Origin: Cellulomonas taurus
GTDB lineage: Bacteria; Actinomycetota; Actinomycetes; Actinomycetales; Cellulomonadaceae
NCBI RefSeq assembly: GCF_012931845.1
Contig: NZ_CP051884.1
Coordinates: 1,240,001 to 1,304,000 of the forward strand
Reading direction: 5' to 3'
Length of the DNA stretch: 64,000 bases
Within the stretch, counting starts at the first letter, position 1; each line of letters opens with the position of its first letter. The notes under the pieces are model-generated. The model did not search any database. It saw only the letters and a program-made list of their open reading frames with translations, and was not told where the DNA came from. Shown here piece after piece: positions 42,200-51,309 of this stretch. The translations under genes and the position numbers were made by a program.

Positions 42200-42763
42200 T
42201 CAGATCGCCCCGGCGGTCTGCTGCGCCTGCAGGGCGCCGAGCCAGAGCAGACCGATCTCGCCCTGCGAGTAGTCCCCGTCGTCGAACAGGTGCTCGACCT
42301 CGTCGCGGGTCATCTTCGGGGACACGCACGCGGCGGCGATGAGGTCGCGGGCCATGCCGTCCTCGTCCCACGGGGCCGTGCCCTCGTTGCCCTCGGCGGC
42401 CCACACCGCGTGCGACTCCTCGGTCGGGGGGTTCGCCGCGACCAGGGCCTTCCATGCCTTGCGGCCCAACGGCCGGAACATGAACTGTCGGGTGACGTCC
42501 TTGAGCGCGAGGTCCGCAGCGGCCACGGCCTCGGTGAGACGGGCGATCTGCGCGGTGTCCTCGTCGACCACGGCCTGACCCGCAGCGGTGCGGGCGTCCT
42601 CGTCGTCGCCGGCGAGCTCGCGGGCCTGCCGGATGCGAGAGCTCGCGGTGCTCAGCAACTGCTCCGCGGTCTGTTCGAGTTCCGTCCGCGCCTTGAGGTA
42701 CTCCTCCTCGACGTCGGGGTCGAGGACGATCGGGACGCGGACGGGGCGGAACTTCTTGTCCAT
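42200..42763 (-). CDS. Tail assembly chaperone (G-like)
   Basis: A 187-residue acidic helical protein (VPIVLDPDVEEEYLKARTEL..., FMFRPLGRKAWKALVAANPP, MTRDEVEHLFDDGDYSQGEI) between major tail protein and tape measure, the standard position and character of the tail chaperone. AAGGAGCACC precedes the ATG, the start-associated motif shared by several genes here. Confidence 0.82.
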   Translation of the reverse strand: MDKKFRPVRVPIVLDPDVEEEYLKARTELEQTAEQLLSTASSRIRQARELAGDDEDARTAAGQAVVDEDTAQIARLTEAVAAADLALKDVTRQFMFRPLGRKAWKALVAANPPTEESHAVWAAEGNEGTAPWDEDGMARDLIAAACVSPKMTRDEVEHLFDDGDYSQGEIGLLWLGALQAQQTAGAI

Positions 42764-42784
42764 CGGGTGCTCCTTGGGTATGCG

Positions 42785-42823
42785 GCTGCTCGGCCCTGGC
42801 AGGGGGATGCGGGGCCGAGCAGC
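42785..42823 (-). terminator. Hairpin after the major tail protein gene
   Basis: GCTGCTCGGCCC and GGGCCGAGCAGC form a perfect 12-bp stem with a 15-base loop between major tail protein and tail chaperone genes, probably lowering downstream transcription. Confidence 0.7.
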
Positions 42824-42836
42824 ACGAGGGGTGGGG

Positions 42837-43331
42837 TCAGGCGAGGACCTTCACGGGCCGCAGCGGCGTGGAGGGCGTGAGGTTGATCGCGGTGGTCGCG
42901 GCGTTCGCCCCGAGGTCCCAGTTCGGGACCTGGGAGGCGATCTCGGCCGCGATCGTGAAGACCTTGTCGCCGACGGCACCGGTCTGCTTCGTCCGGGACA
43001 GGACCAGCACGCCCGTGGTGTCGGCGAGCATCGTGTCGAGGGCGTCCTGCCGCTCGACCGCGTCCGCGTCGGTCCCGGTGCCGTCGTCCTCGGCGATCGT
43101 GACGATGACGTCCTGGAAGGTCTCCGGGCCACCGATCTGCGCCTCGGTCTTGTACTTCATCAGCGGGACGTTGATCTTGTTCGTCTGCGGCTCGAGGCCC
43201 TGGATCTGGGAGAACGCGGCGGCCAGCGGGATCCCGGCTGCCATCTCGGCGTCGGTCGGAGCGCCGCCGGGGTCGGCGACGGTCGGCAGCCACCAGGCGG
43301 CACCACGGCCGCGGAGCATGTACAAGGACAT
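42837..43331 (-). CDS. Major tail protein
   Basis: A 164-residue protein (MSLYMLRGRGAAWWLPTVAD...) with the beta-rich composition of siphovirus tube proteins: NKINVPLMKYKTEAQIGG, FQDVIVTIAEDDG, VLVLSRTKQTGAVGDKVFTI. It precedes the tail chaperones and is followed by a strong hairpin, as expected for a highly expressed structural gene. The ATG at 43331 follows the stop of the small upstream gene by one base. Confidence 0.85.
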   Translation of the reverse strand: MSLYMLRGRGAAWWLPTVADPGGAPTDAEMAAGIPLAAAFSQIQGLEPQTNKINVPLMKYKTEAQIGGPETFQDVIVTIAEDDGTGTDADAVERQDALDTMLADTTGVLVLSRTKQTGAVGDKVFTIAAEIASQVPNWDLGANAATTAINLTPSTPLRPVKVLA

Positions 43332-43332
43332 G

Positions 43333-43551
43333 TCAGCCCTCCTCGTTGGTGGCGCGCCGGGACGACTTCGCCTTGGCGTCGGTGGTCTCGGTCTCGGCCG
43401 GGGCGTCACCCGGGCGGGACCGCTCGACCTCGACCTCCTCGGGCGGGACGATCTCCCAGCCCTTCTTCGACCAGACCTTGTCGAACGCGTCCTGCGTGGT
43501 AACCGCAGGCTCCGTGTCCGGCAGGCCCGAGTGCTTCATCAGCAGCGTCAT
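43333..43551 (-). CDS. Small phage protein upstream of major tail protein
   Basis: A 72-residue acidic protein (FDKVWSKKGWEIVPPEEVEV) with a disordered tail. GGGAGCACC precedes the ATG. The KKGW pattern is common in short proteins of this slot in actinophages. Function unknown. Confidence 0.7.
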   Translation of the reverse strand: MTLLMKHSGLPDTEPAVTTQDAFDKVWSKKGWEIVPPEEVEVERSRPGDAPAETETTDAKAKSSRRATNEEG

Positions 43552-43644
43552 GGGTGCTCCCGCGGATCAGTGGTGAAGTGCTGACACCCGGTCGGGGTGC
43601 AGTCCGCGAGTGGGCGCGGTCCCTTCACCGCCCACCATGCGGAG

Positions 43645-43655
43645 GGGGGTGTCAC
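43645..43655. repeat. Stop-associated motif GGGGGTGTCAC, copy 2
   Basis: Spans the TGA stop of the tail terminator-like gene at 43652 at the same offset as the other copies. Confidence 0.7.
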
Positions 43656-44083
43656 GCGCCCTGGTAGCGGATCTCGAAGGTCTCGACCCACTTGGCGGGG
43701 TTGTCCTGGGCGATGTGCCCGTCGTTCTGGCTGCGGGTCTCGAGGACCGCGGCACCGGGGACGGTGAGGGGGTGCAGGGGGCGCCCGTGGCGGTCCTGCC
43801 CGGTGATCGCTTCGCGGACGTGGTCACCGATCAGCCGTGCCTGGCGGCGATCGGCGCCGATGGACGACAGCTGCAGCGTCAAGACCGCCCAGTCGTGGCC
43901 ACCGAAGTGGATCGATGTGGGCGTCGGGCCGCCGACCTGCTCGATCGTGACCTGCGGGATCGTCCACTGTGCGGCGTCGACCTCGATCGCGAGGTCCCGG
44001 CCGCCGACCTTGTCCGGCAGCGCCCCGGCGAGCAGGAGCTCCACCCCGGCGATGACCGGGTCGGGCCGGTAGAAGACGCTCAC
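43652..44083 (-). CDS. Tail terminator-like protein
   Basis: A 143-residue protein with the layout of the lambda gpU/HK97 gp10-neighbour tail terminator: GVELLLAGALPDKVGGRDLA, WTIPQVTIEQVGG, HDWAVLTLQLSSIG and GAAVLETRSQNDGH...VETFEIRYQGA. Overlaps the HK97 gp10-like gene upstream. Followed by 100 bases without a gene. Confidence 0.72.
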   Translation of the reverse strand: MSVFYRPDPVIAGVELLLAGALPDKVGGRDLAIEVDAAQWTIPQVTIEQVGGPTPTSIHFGGHDWAVLTLQLSSIGADRRQARLIGDHVREAITGQDRHGRPLHPLTVPGAAVLETRSQNDGHIAQDNPAKWVETFEIRYQGA

Positions 44084-44502
44084 TGGTTGCCGCCCTGCAG
44101 TCGGCTGATCACGTCGGCGACGAGCTTGTCGGCTTCGGCCATGAGGAACTCCTGGGCCTTCTCGGCGGCGGGCCGCCAGTGCGGGTAGGCGGGCTGGTTG
44201 TAGGACCGGCCGAGCGCGTCGATCCCGGAGAACCCGTACTCGAGGCGTGCGGCCTGCGGGGCGTTGGTCGAGATCACCGAGACGGGAATGGCACCGTCGT
44301 GCCCGTTGGTGTGGGAGATCGACCGGCGGTAGTTCCCGGTGGGGGCGCGGGGGCCGGGTCGCCCGGAGGCGCCCGCGCGGACCTGGGTGCGCACCCGGGC
44401 GCCGGTGCGCGCGATCATCCGGGCGGTGTCGTTGCGCAGCATCCGGCCGGTGAGCTTGAACGCGGAGGCGAGACCGCCGTCGTCGACACGGACCTCGATC
44501 AC
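44080..44502 (-). CDS. HK97 gp10-like head-tail joining protein
   Basis: A 140-residue basic protein (MIEVRVDDGGLASAFKLTGR...). RTGARVRTQVRAGASGRPGP...TGNYRRSI, LEYGF and YPHWRPAAEKAQEFLMAEAD are typical of the HK97 gp10 family in the head-tail connector block. Overlaps both neighbours by four bases. Confidence 0.8.
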   Translation of the reverse strand: MIEVRVDDGGLASAFKLTGRMLRNDTARMIARTGARVRTQVRAGASGRPGPRAPTGNYRRSISHTNGHDGAIPVSVISTNAPQAARLEYGFSGIDALGRSYNQPAYPHWRPAAEKAQEFLMAEADKLVADVISRLQGGNQ

Positions 44503-44915
44503 GGTCGCCCCGGTCGGGTCGGTCGGGCGTAGACGATGAGCGCAGCGCCGGCCGACGACCGCACGGCCCCGAGCACTGTTGCGGTGCGGGTGATCAGCTG
44601 GGTGTCACGGGACGCCGTCACCTCGATCAGCGCCGCGGGATCCGGGTCGTCCATGTCCGGGGTGCACACGACCTTCCAGTCCCTGGCGCGCACCTCGAGG
44701 CCGGGCAGTGCCTCGGTGGTCTGCCCGGAGGACACGGGCGCGACGATCGCGGCGACCGGGCCCACCGTCGTGCCACCCTCGGCGACCTCCTGCAGGGTGT
44801 CCGGGTCCGTGAACCGCCGCCCACCCGTGGTGATCGTGACCTCGGTGCTGGCGCTGGCGACCGCCTGCCGGACCAGAGACTCAGCGGTGGCGAAGATCGG
44901 GGAGAGGTCGACCAT
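44499..44915 (-). CDS. Head-tail connector protein
   Basis: A 138-residue protein (LVRQAVASASTEVTITTGGR...) from the connector block between capsid and tail genes; composition fits a small beta-barrel connector of the stopper type. Overlaps both neighbours. Family not recognised with certainty. Confidence 0.65.
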   Translation of the reverse strand: MVDLSPIFATAESLVRQAVASASTEVTITTGGRRFTDPDTLQEVAEGGTTVGPVAAIVAPVSSGQTTEALPGLEVRARDWKVVCTPDMDDPDPAALIEVTASRDTQLITRTATVLGAVRSSAGAALIVYARPTRPGRP

Positions 44916-45274
44916 CAGTCGGTCGCCTCCTTCGCGACCTCGATCAGCGTCTGCAGCGCGAGCGCGATCGGGCTCGACCCGAGCGAGGTGAACTTCGACT
45001 CGACGACCGAGACGAACACGTCGGGATCGATCTCTTCGAGGAACGCGACGACCGCGTCGGCCACTGCTCCGCCGTCGGGGTCGCGAACGACGGTGACGAC
45101 GCCCTCGCCCTCGATGTCGACCGGCCCGAACTGGACCAGGGTCACCTGCGGCACCGTCCCAGCCGCGCCGGCCTCGACGACGAAGTTCGCGACGCGCTCG
45201 GAGACGTCCTGCCCGTCGATGACGACGGAGCCACCGCCCGGGTGAGCGGAGATCTTGAACGGGGTGAGGGCCAT
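44915..45274 (-). CDS. Head-tail region protein of unknown function
   Basis: A 119-residue protein with an N-terminal beta sheet (FKISAHPGGGSVVIDGQDVS) and a helical C-terminus. Part of the coupled connector genes. The ATG at 45274 is used; the longer open frame continues into the MuF-like gene. Function unknown. Confidence 0.65.
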   Translation of the reverse strand: MALTPFKISAHPGGGSVVIDGQDVSERVANFVVEAGAAGTVPQVTLVQFGPVDIEGEGVVTVVRDPDGGAVADAVVAFLEEIDPDVFVSVVESKFTSLGSSPIALALQTLIEVAKEATD

Positions 45275-45284
45275 GCGGCCAGAG

Positions 45285-46283
45285 TCAGGCCGGGGGTGCC
45301 AACCGCTGGTGCCGCTGCTGCGCGACAGAGGCTGCGGTGCCATCCGCGAGGTTCTGGGTGACGGCCCTACGTCGGGCGACCTGCCGGTCCAGCGACCTGC
45401 GCCGTGGCACGCGGGCGATCGCAGCTGCCCGGGCTTCCTCAGCGGCCCGCTGGTCTGCGCGCTGCTGCTCGGTCGGGGTCCGGTCGGCTACCTCCGCATC
45501 GCGGGCGGAGGAGATGTCCGGGCGGGGCGTCGTCGCGCGCCGGCAGTTCGGGTGCGAAATCGGGTGCTGCCGGGCCTCGTCGAGGCGCACGATCAAGCCG
45601 TCGGCCTTGCGCGGGTCGTCGTGGGACGTCCAGCCGCACGCGGAGCCGTCCATGACCTCCCACCACCCGATCCCGAGTTCCTCGCCCTGGTTGAACCCAC
45701 CGTTCTGGTACGCCTCGGCGGACTTCGTTCGGGCCACCATGTCGGTGTAGGTCGACAGTCCGACCCGGCGGCCGTCGGTGTAGGTGATCGCGGTGACGCC
45801 GTGGTCGGCGAGGTCGGCGGCCAACCGGACGCCGGCCTGCTCGGCGGTGAGCCCGGTGTAGAGCTGTGCGCGCAGGTGATCGCGTGTCAGGCGCTGGACC
45901 AACTGGCGAGTCGAGTCGCGGATCCCGGTGGTGGCGCGCAGCAGGTCGTCCATCGTCTCGGTCGCCAGGTGCGTGATGGCGTCGAGGTCGATGTCGGAGA
46001 ACACCGCGGTCGTGGATGCGACGGTCGCGGCGCCCCACGCCCCCGCCTCGTAAGCCTCCCGGAGCATCCCGGTCACATGCCGGGCGGCGATCTCGTCGGC
46101 GGCGTCCGCGAGCTCCCGGATCTTCGCCTGCAGCAGGGCAAGCCGGTGCACCCGCATCGGCCGGGTTAAGCCCGGCCAGAGGCGCTGCAGTTCCTGCTGC
46201 TCGGTGAGGATCTGCTGCCACACCGCGTCCATGTCCGCGCGTAGCGCGACGGTGAGGGCTTCGATCTCGTCGGGCTGGGTCAC
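45285..46283 (-). CDS. MuF-like minor capsid protein
   Basis: A 332-residue capsid-associated protein with the phage minor-head fold: helical N-terminus, then LSTYTDMVARTKSAEAYQNG, WWEVMDGSACGWTSHDDPRK and the HPISHPNCRRA box, the conserved His/Asn/Cys tail of this family. The C-terminus is basic. It sits downstream of the capsid genes rather than next to the portal. Confidence 0.82.
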   Translation of the reverse strand: MTQPDEIEALTVALRADMDAVWQQILTEQQELQRLWPGLTRPMRVHRLALLQAKIRELADAADEIAARHVTGMLREAYEAGAWGAATVASTTAVFSDIDLDAITHLATETMDDLLRATTGIRDSTRQLVQRLTRDHLRAQLYTGLTAEQAGVRLAADLADHGVTAITYTDGRRVGLSTYTDMVARTKSAEAYQNGGFNQGEELGIGWWEVMDGSACGWTSHDDPRKADGLIVRLDEARQHPISHPNCRRATTPRPDISSARDAEVADRTPTEQQRADQRAAEEARAAAIARVPRRRSLDRQVARRRAVTQNLADGTAASVAQQRHQRLAPPA

Positions 46284-46612
46284 CGGTACCGGTCCGGGCG
46301 CCGGATCCGCGCCGTGGTCACGCCCGCCGCCGTCGTCCCGCCCTGCTCAGCGGCCCATGCCGCCTCGAGCCGTGCGATCTGAGCGTCGAGCCCCGCGAGG
46401 TTCGCCGTCGAGAGCCCGACCGAGAGGACACCGTCGAGCGTGAACGACTTCGTCTCCTGCCCGCCTGCCGCCGCGTTCGCGCGGCGGCGCTTGAGGACCC
46501 GTATCGCGACGGGCAGCCAGTGCCCGAGTGCGTCGAAGTAGTCGTCGATCGTGTTGTCGTCGGGCTGCTCGCCGACCTCGTCGCGGATCCGTGCGAGATC
46601 CAGGTCCGTCAT
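46280..46612 (-). CDS. Head-tail connector-type protein
   Basis: A 110-residue protein (LDLARIRDEVGEQPDDNTID DYF region, then GHWLPVAIRVLKRRRAN). The short helical layout resembles adaptor/connector proteins. Overlaps the MuF-like start by four bases. ATG at 46612; GTG two codons earlier is possible. Confidence 0.65.
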   Translation of the reverse strand: MTDLDLARIRDEVGEQPDDNTIDDYFDALGHWLPVAIRVLKRRRANAAAGGQETKSFTLDGVLSVGLSTANLAGLDAQIARLEAAWAAEQGGTTAAGVTTARIRRPDRYR

Positions 46613-46680
46613 CGCCACAGGTGCCTCCTCTCTACGGCAGGAGTGTGAGCCCCTCGGTGTCACCGAAGAATCACCCGCCG

Positions 46681-47145
46681 ATGTCCGATGAGGGTGAAAT
46701 GGAGACGGACACCCTCATCAACCTCGCGGCACCACTGGTCAGCCTCATCGGGATCGTCGTCACCGCTTTCGCGGTGAACCGACCGCTCAAGCGCATCCAG
46801 TCCATGAAGGAGGCTGTCGACCTGCGGGCAGTCGCCCCCTCTGAGCTCGTCGACGACATCGACACCTACTTGCGGGTGAACGCTACGAAGCTCGCGAGCG
46901 TGAAGTGGCGCAGCCCGATCGGAGTCCTCGGAGTGGTCGTCTCCGGGGCCGGGGCTGTGATCTTCCTCATCGCCGCGTTCCTGGGTGCGGCAACGGAGAT
47001 CGACCCAACCGCGTGGCTGTGGTGGCTCGCCGTTGGGTACATGGCAATCGGGATCGGGATGGCTTACGTCTCTGACTGGAGAGTTCGTCGCAGTGAGAAG
47101 AGGCGTGTAGAGGCCGCCGCCAGCGCAGAGTCGGCAGTCGACTAG
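46681..47145 (+). CDS. Plus-strand three-TM membrane protein inserted in the late operon
   Basis: A 154-residue protein opposite to all neighbours. Hydrophobic segments lie at about 14-34 (INLAAPLVSLIGIVVTAFAV), 82-103 (GVLGVVVSGAGAVIFLIAAF) and 112-132 (WLWWLAVGYMAIGIGMAYVS), then a charged tail (RRSEKRRVEAAAS). The second ATG at 46699 has GAGG upstream and may be the real start. Its own orientation and position mark it as a lysogenic-conversion gene, perhaps for superinfection exclusion. No family recognised. Confidence 0.7.
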   Translation: MSDEGEMETDTLINLAAPLVSLIGIVVTAFAVNRPLKRIQSMKEAVDLRAVAPSELVDDIDTYLRVNATKLASVKWRSPIGVLGVVVSGAGAVIFLIAAFLGAATEIDPTAWLWWLAVGYMAIGIGMAYVSDWRVRRSEKRRVEAAASAESAVD

Positions 47146-47161
47146 CCGAAATGGTCAATGG

Positions 47162-47338
47162 TCAGGGGTAGAGCCTTCCGACGGTCTTGACCTCGGCGAC
47201 GGTGATCCCCGCCTTGTCCAGGAACCAGTACAGCCCACCGGAGACGCCGGCGGCGATTGACGTGCCGACGGTGGACCCGACCTGGCCTGAGTCGGGGTTG
47301 GTGACGTCCGCGTAGACCTTCCACTGTTCGACGGCCAT
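47162..47338 (-). CDS. Small phage protein (58 residues)
   Basis: [20 protein letters not shown] and a short glycine-rich hydrophobic stretch (GTSIAAGVSGGLYWFLDKAG). Its ATG overlaps the stop of the next structural gene upstream (ATGA). Function unknown. Confidence 0.65.
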   Translation of the reverse strand: MAVEQWKVYADVTNPDSGQVGSTVGTSIAAGVSGGLYWFLDKAGITVAEVKTVGRLYP

Positions 47339-48324
47339 CAGTCCTCCCAGAGCACCATGAGACCGGGAGCGCGGTTCGTGGCGAGGGTGCCTCCGCTGGA
47401 CGCGGATCCGCGATTCTCTCGTAGGGAGATGCCCCACCCGTTGTGACCGTTCCCGACGGGGATCACCCGGTAGGGCAGGTCACGCCCGAGCAGGCGCGTG
47501 GTGATGATCGATCCGCCGACCGCGTCGCCGGGGGCGTAGGTGAGCGCGGCGAGCGGCTGCCACGGCGCCAGCCCGGGGGCGAACGCGACCCAGGGGAGTA
47601 CCGGAGCGATCACCCCGGTGGCCAGAGAGCTCGAGGCGGTCAGCGTCGCACCCGACAGTGTGTACGGGAGGACCGCGGGGATCGCCCCGACCGCCTGAGC
47701 CTCTGACGCGTACGCGGTCGCGTAGAACGGGTTCGGGGGCGCGGACTGGATGGCGGTGGTCACCGCTCCCATAGAGCAGGTGAACGACACCCCGTCACCG
47801 GTGGCACGGCCGGCGTTGTCCCGCGAACGTTCGAGCACGAACACCGGGCTGCCGTAGACCGACGGGTTCGAGGCGTTGAACACCACGACCAGGCAGGACC
47901 GCCCGGAGCACGTCGAGACGATGTGCTCCTGCGGGGTGTCCGAGGCCGCCCCGGTGCTGGACGTGGTTCCGTCGGACACCGCCGTTCGCGGCACCAGGAC
48001 GCCTGTGATCGTGGGCCCGGTGACACCCTTGCCGACAGTGATCGTGAGGCCCGGGGCGACGGGAGCCCAACCGGACGACCCGTACTCGATCTTGACGAAC
48101 AGCGGGTGCGTGGCCTGCAGCTGGTCGTCGAAGCGCCAGATCTCGAAGCCCTGCGTCAAGCGGATGTTCGTCGGCGCGAGGACGGTCGCCCAGTCGATCT
48201 GGCCGGCCGTGGGCACCTTGACCATCCCGACCTGTGCGAGCGCCGCGGATAGCCCGGACCCCCATGCGCGGAACGCGCTGTCGGTCGCGTTGGTCGGGGC
48301 GACGGTGAACGAGGTGTGCGTCAT
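47338..48324 (-). CDS. Phage structural protein of unknown function
   Basis: A 328-residue Ser/Thr/Ala-rich protein starting [20 protein letters not shown] and ending GISLREN...[11 protein letters not shown], with beta-rich body. It follows the collagen-like protein and may be its virion partner, for example a head fibre or decoration. GGAGCGCCC precedes the ATG. Confidence 0.65.
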   Translation of the reverse strand: MTHTSFTVAPTNATDSAFRAWGSGLSAALAQVGMVKVPTAGQIDWATVLAPTNIRLTQGFEIWRFDDQLQATHPLFVKIEYGSSGWAPVAPGLTITVGKGVTGPTITGVLVPRTAVSDGTTSSTGAASDTPQEHIVSTCSGRSCLVVVFNASNPSVYGSPVFVLERSRDNAGRATGDGVSFTCSMGAVTTAIQSAPPNPFYATAYASEAQAVGAIPAVLPYTLSGATLTASSSLATGVIAPVLPWVAFAPGLAPWQPLAALTYAPGDAVGGSIITTRLLGRDLPYRVIPVGNGHNGWGISLRENRGSASSGGTLATNRAPGLMVLWED

Positions 48325-49316
48325 GGGCGCTCCATCGGGAACCAGGTGATCGTGATGTCGACGGGTCCGCCGTCGACGTGCCAGAAGGCGTCGGTGCCGT
48401 CGATGACGCCGCTGACCGGCCCCTCGGCGTCGGTTTCGGAGCCGACCGCGACGTACTCGTAGAGCAGGCCGCGCCCGCCCGGGTACGGGGTGCTGACTGC
48501 CCTGCCAGCGTCGGCGTCGCGCCCGGCGGCCGTGCGGTACAGGCGGAGCCGTGCCGCGCCCGTGAAGCTGACATCGGTGATCACGAACCCGGGTGCGAGA
48601 GCGACCGTGCCCGGGCCGGACGCCGCGGTGATCGTGGTGGCGCGGCGTGCGGTGAGGGCGTCGAGCGCAGCGCGGGTCATCGAGGTGTCATCGGCGATGA
48701 GGGCCGCTGTGTCCACGTCGGAGCCACCACTCCCGCCGCCGGAACCGTCGGCGCCGCGCGGGATGGTCAGGTCGAGGTGCAGGTCGGGGAAGTCCCCGCT
48801 GATCGACGCGTCGGCAGGTGTCCCGGGTGCGCCGGTCGTGACCGTTCCGATGGACAGGCTGGGGGAGACCCCGTCCGCGCCGTCGCGTCCGTCCTGGCCT
48901 GCGGGACCTGTCTCGCCCTGGGGTCCCGGTTCGCCGTCGGCACCTGCGGGTCCGCGGTCGCCCGGGTCGCCCTTCGCTCCTGGCGGGCCGTCAGGACCGA
49001 CGGGACCGACGGGACCACGCTCGCCCTGTGGGCCGGGCTCTCCGGTGGGGCCCGGGACGCCGTCAGCTCCTGCCGGACCGCGCTCACCTGCCGGGCCGCG
49101 TGGCCCTTCAGGACCCGCGGGACCGACCGTGCCGGGGTCGCCTTTGGGCCCCGCAGCACCGTCCGTGCCCGCCGGGCCCTGCGGACCGGGCTCGCCCTGC
49201 GCGCCAGGCTCACCGTCGCGTCCCGGTGCTCCTGGTGCACCCTGCGGCCCGACAGCCCGGGGGATGCCGACCACACGGGTCGGGCGCTGGACGATCTTCA
49301 CGACCTGGGTGCTCAC
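48321..49316 (-). CDS. Collagen-like phage fibre protein
   Basis: A 331-residue protein: short N-terminus ([20 protein letters not shown]), about 42 uninterrupted Gly-X-Y triplets (roughly residues 24-150) and a beta-rich C-terminal domain ([19 protein letters not shown]...[12 protein letters not shown]). Such proteins form trimeric fibres on phage heads or tails. The GTG at 49316 overlaps the upstream stop (GTGA). Confidence 0.88.
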   Translation of the reverse strand: MSTQVVKIVQRPTRVVGIPRAVGPQGAPGAPGRDGEPGAQGEPGPQGPAGTDGAAGPKGDPGTVGPAGPEGPRGPAGERGPAGADGVPGPTGEPGPQGERGPVGPVGPDGPPGAKGDPGDRGPAGADGEPGPQGETGPAGQDGRDGADGVSPSLSIGTVTTGAPGTPADASISGDFPDLHLDLTIPRGADGSGGGSGGSDVDTAALIADDTSMTRAALDALTARRATTITAASGPGTVALAPGFVITDVSFTGAARLRLYRTAAGRDADAGRAVSTPYPGGRGLLYEYVAVGSETDAEGPVSGVIDGTDAFWHVDGGPVDITITWFPMERP

Positions 49317-49711
49317 GCTGCCTCCCGGGTCACGTCGTGGTCGACGCGCACCGCGCCGGCCGCCAGGGGGATGACCCACCCGTCGGCGCGGACCAGCTCG
49401 ATGTCCCACGCACCGACGTTCCGGGCGTTCCACGCGGGGTCCTCGGTCACGGCGTGGGGGATCAGTCCCGCGACGGTCAGCACCCCGGCGTCGTGCGTGA
49501 GGGTGAGCCCGGCGCCGACAGCCAGCTCGTGCCAGATCTCCCCGCCGACCTTGCGGCGCAGCTGTGACCGCGCCGACCACCCGGTGAAGTCCTGCACGAT
49601 CGTGCCCTGCTCGTCCTCCTCGGAGAACAGCAGGGTGAACGCGCAGTCCGAGCCCTGGCGGACGAGGAGGTCGACCCGCGCGAGGACCTCCTGGCCGACC
49701 TCCTCAGCCAT
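49313..49711 (-). CDS. Phage virion-region protein
   Basis: A 132-residue beta-rich protein ([25 protein letters not shown] region, [20 protein letters not shown]). It lies between capsid genes and the collagen-like fibre, coupled to both neighbours. Probably a fibre attachment or structural protein; family not recognised. Confidence 0.65.
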   Translation of the reverse strand: MAEEVGQEVLARVDLLVRQGSDCAFTLLFSEEDEQGTIVQDFTGWSARSQLRRKVGGEIWHELAVGAGLTLTHDAGVLTVAGLIPHAVTEDPAWNARNVGAWDIELVRADGWVIPLAAGAVRVDHDVTREAA

Positions 49712-50187
49712 CAGCCCAGGTACTTCTTGAGGATCCCGGCGCGGGCCTCACCGGCGGCCTCGAGCGCGAGGACTGCGGCGGTCTCGTCGGGGTGCGCCTC
49801 GATGTGCGCGAGCACGTCGGGGACGTTCGCGGTCAGGTCGAGCTTGGTGCCCGCGGCGGCGTGGGTCAGGGTCTCGGAGACCCCGTCCTCCCGGCCCTGG
49901 GCGTGCCCGGCCAAGGCCCCGCGCACGAACGTCGGGTCGAGGTCCTCGAACGGCAGACCGATGCCCTGTGCCTGCTCGGTCTCCTCCGGGGTCAGGGGGT
50001 CCGGGGTGGGCGGGGTCGCCGTACCGTCGCCGGTGGTGATCGGGGTGGCGGCAGGTGCGCCGTACTCCTTGCCGTCGGCGGTCAGGTGCGCGCCGACGTG
50101 CACACCATCGGGGACCTTGTCGCCGGCCGCGTAGGGCTTGCCGTTCAGGAACACGGTGCCCGCGAAGTCGGGGCGGATCTTCGTCAT
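49711..50187 (-). CDS. Hypothetical protein downstream of the capsid gene
   Basis: A 158-residue protein with a small beta N-terminus (DFAGTVFLNGKPYAAGDKVP), a Thr/Pro linker and helical C-terminus (VPDVLAHIEAHPDETAAVLA). It follows the strong hairpin after the major capsid gene. Function unknown. Confidence 0.65.
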   Translation of the reverse strand: MTKIRPDFAGTVFLNGKPYAAGDKVPDGVHVGAHLTADGKEYGAPAATPITTGDGTATPPTPDPLTPEETEQAQGIGLPFEDLDPTFVRGALAGHAQGREDGVSETLTHAAAGTKLDLTANVPDVLAHIEAHPDETAAVLALEAAGEARAGILKKYLG

Positions 50188-50216
50188 CGTGGTGCCTTCC
50201 TCGTGCGGGATGTGGG

Positions 50217-50258
50217 ACGGGCCGTCAGCAGCCGGGGAAGCGACTGCTGACGGCCCGT
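50217..50258 (-). terminator. Strong hairpin after the major capsid gene
   Basis: ACGGGCCGTCAGCAG and CTGCTGACGGCCCGT form a perfect 15-bp stem with a 12-base loop, immediately downstream of the capsid gene. Confidence 0.75.
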
Positions 50259-50266
50259 TCAGGGGG

Positions 50267-51298
50267 TCAGCTCGGGGCGACGACCGACGCGACCAGCAGG
50301 CCGTTGATGTCACCGGCGACCGGCAGGAAGATCGAGGCGACCTTCGTCCAGGTCACGACCGGGTCGGGGTCGGACCACTGGACGACCATCAGGCCCGGGG
50401 CCTGCTCCTGCGCGAAGTCCACCGCGTTCGACGCGACGAGCTGGCGGGCCTCAGCGGTGATGCCCCACTGGGACTCGCCGACGTTGTCCGTCACGTAGAC
50501 GAACAGGTGGTCGTCGATGACGCGGGTGATCACGTCGTCGACGTTGACCTCGCCCTCGTACACCTCGATCGGGGGCAGGCCGTAGGTGGCGCGCACCTGG
50601 TTGAGCTGCTCCGGGTTCAGGGTCGGGGGGTTGGCGACGCCCTGCCAGAACGCGGTCCGGTACTGCTCGTTGCGGAGCAGGAAGTTCCGGACACGCTCGG
50701 AGGTCACCGCGCGCTGCACCGGGCGGCCAGCGTCGCGGCGGACCTGCCGCTGCCAGACCAGCTCGTCGTCGATCGCGGTCGCGGCCGGGTTGGACCACAG
50801 GACCGCCGGGGTGACCTTGTGGGTGGCGGCCAGCCCGAAGTCCGCCTCGTCGACGAACCCGTTCTCGTTGATCGTGACCTTGCCGGTGGACAGGAACTGA
50901 CCGCGTGCCAGCTCGGCACGGTTCAGGACCGAGGTGGTCAGCCGCTCGACGTCGTCGTAGATCGACTCGACGATCCGGTCGATCACCGGGGTCGCGCCAC
51001 CGGACTCGGCGAGCTGCAGCAGGAGGTCCTCGCTGATCGGCAGCTTCTCCGACAGGGCCGGGAGAGCCAGCTCCTGCAGCACGATCGAGTCGGGGCGCTT
51101 CCCGATCGGCGCCTCCGCGTCGTACGACCGGAACTTCGCGGTCGTGGTGCGGTGGGTGCGGCGCACGGTCTTGGACTTGCGGCCCTGGACCCGGACGTTC
51201 GGCAGGACCGAGGTCAGCGGGTTCTCGATCGGCTCCGGCACCTGGCGTGCGGTGAGGGTCGCCACGACGGGGTCGACCAGCTCGAGGATGTTCGGCAT
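50267..51298 (-). CDS. Major capsid protein
   Basis: A 343-residue HK97-fold/lambda gpE-like coat protein. MPNILELVDPVVATLTARQV, RTTTAKFRSYDAEAPIGKRP, LALPALSEKLPISEDLLLQL and the C-terminal GITAEARQLVASNAVDFAQE are characteristic. GAGGAGCACC precedes the ATG. It lies between decoration protein and a strong hairpin, as expected for the most expressed virion gene. Confidence 0.9.
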   Translation of the reverse strand: MPNILELVDPVVATLTARQVPEPIENPLTSVLPNVRVQGRKSKTVRRTHRTTTAKFRSYDAEAPIGKRPDSIVLQELALPALSEKLPISEDLLLQLAESGGATPVIDRIVESIYDDVERLTTSVLNRAELARGQFLSTGKVTINENGFVDEADFGLAATHKVTPAVLWSNPAATAIDDELVWQRQVRRDAGRPVQRAVTSERVRNFLLRNEQYRTAFWQGVANPPTLNPEQLNQVRATYGLPPIEVYEGEVNVDDVITRVIDDHLFVYVTDNVGESQWGITAEARQLVASNAVDFAQEQAPGLMVVQWSDPDPVVTWTKVASIFLPVAGDINGLLVASVVAPS

Positions 51299-51309
51299 GT
51301 CGGTGCTCC

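Noticed and set aside
43552..43651. A coding gene in the 100-bp gap after the tail terminator-like gene
   Set aside because: No start codon with ribosome-binding site and no protein-like frame; only weak inverted repeats.
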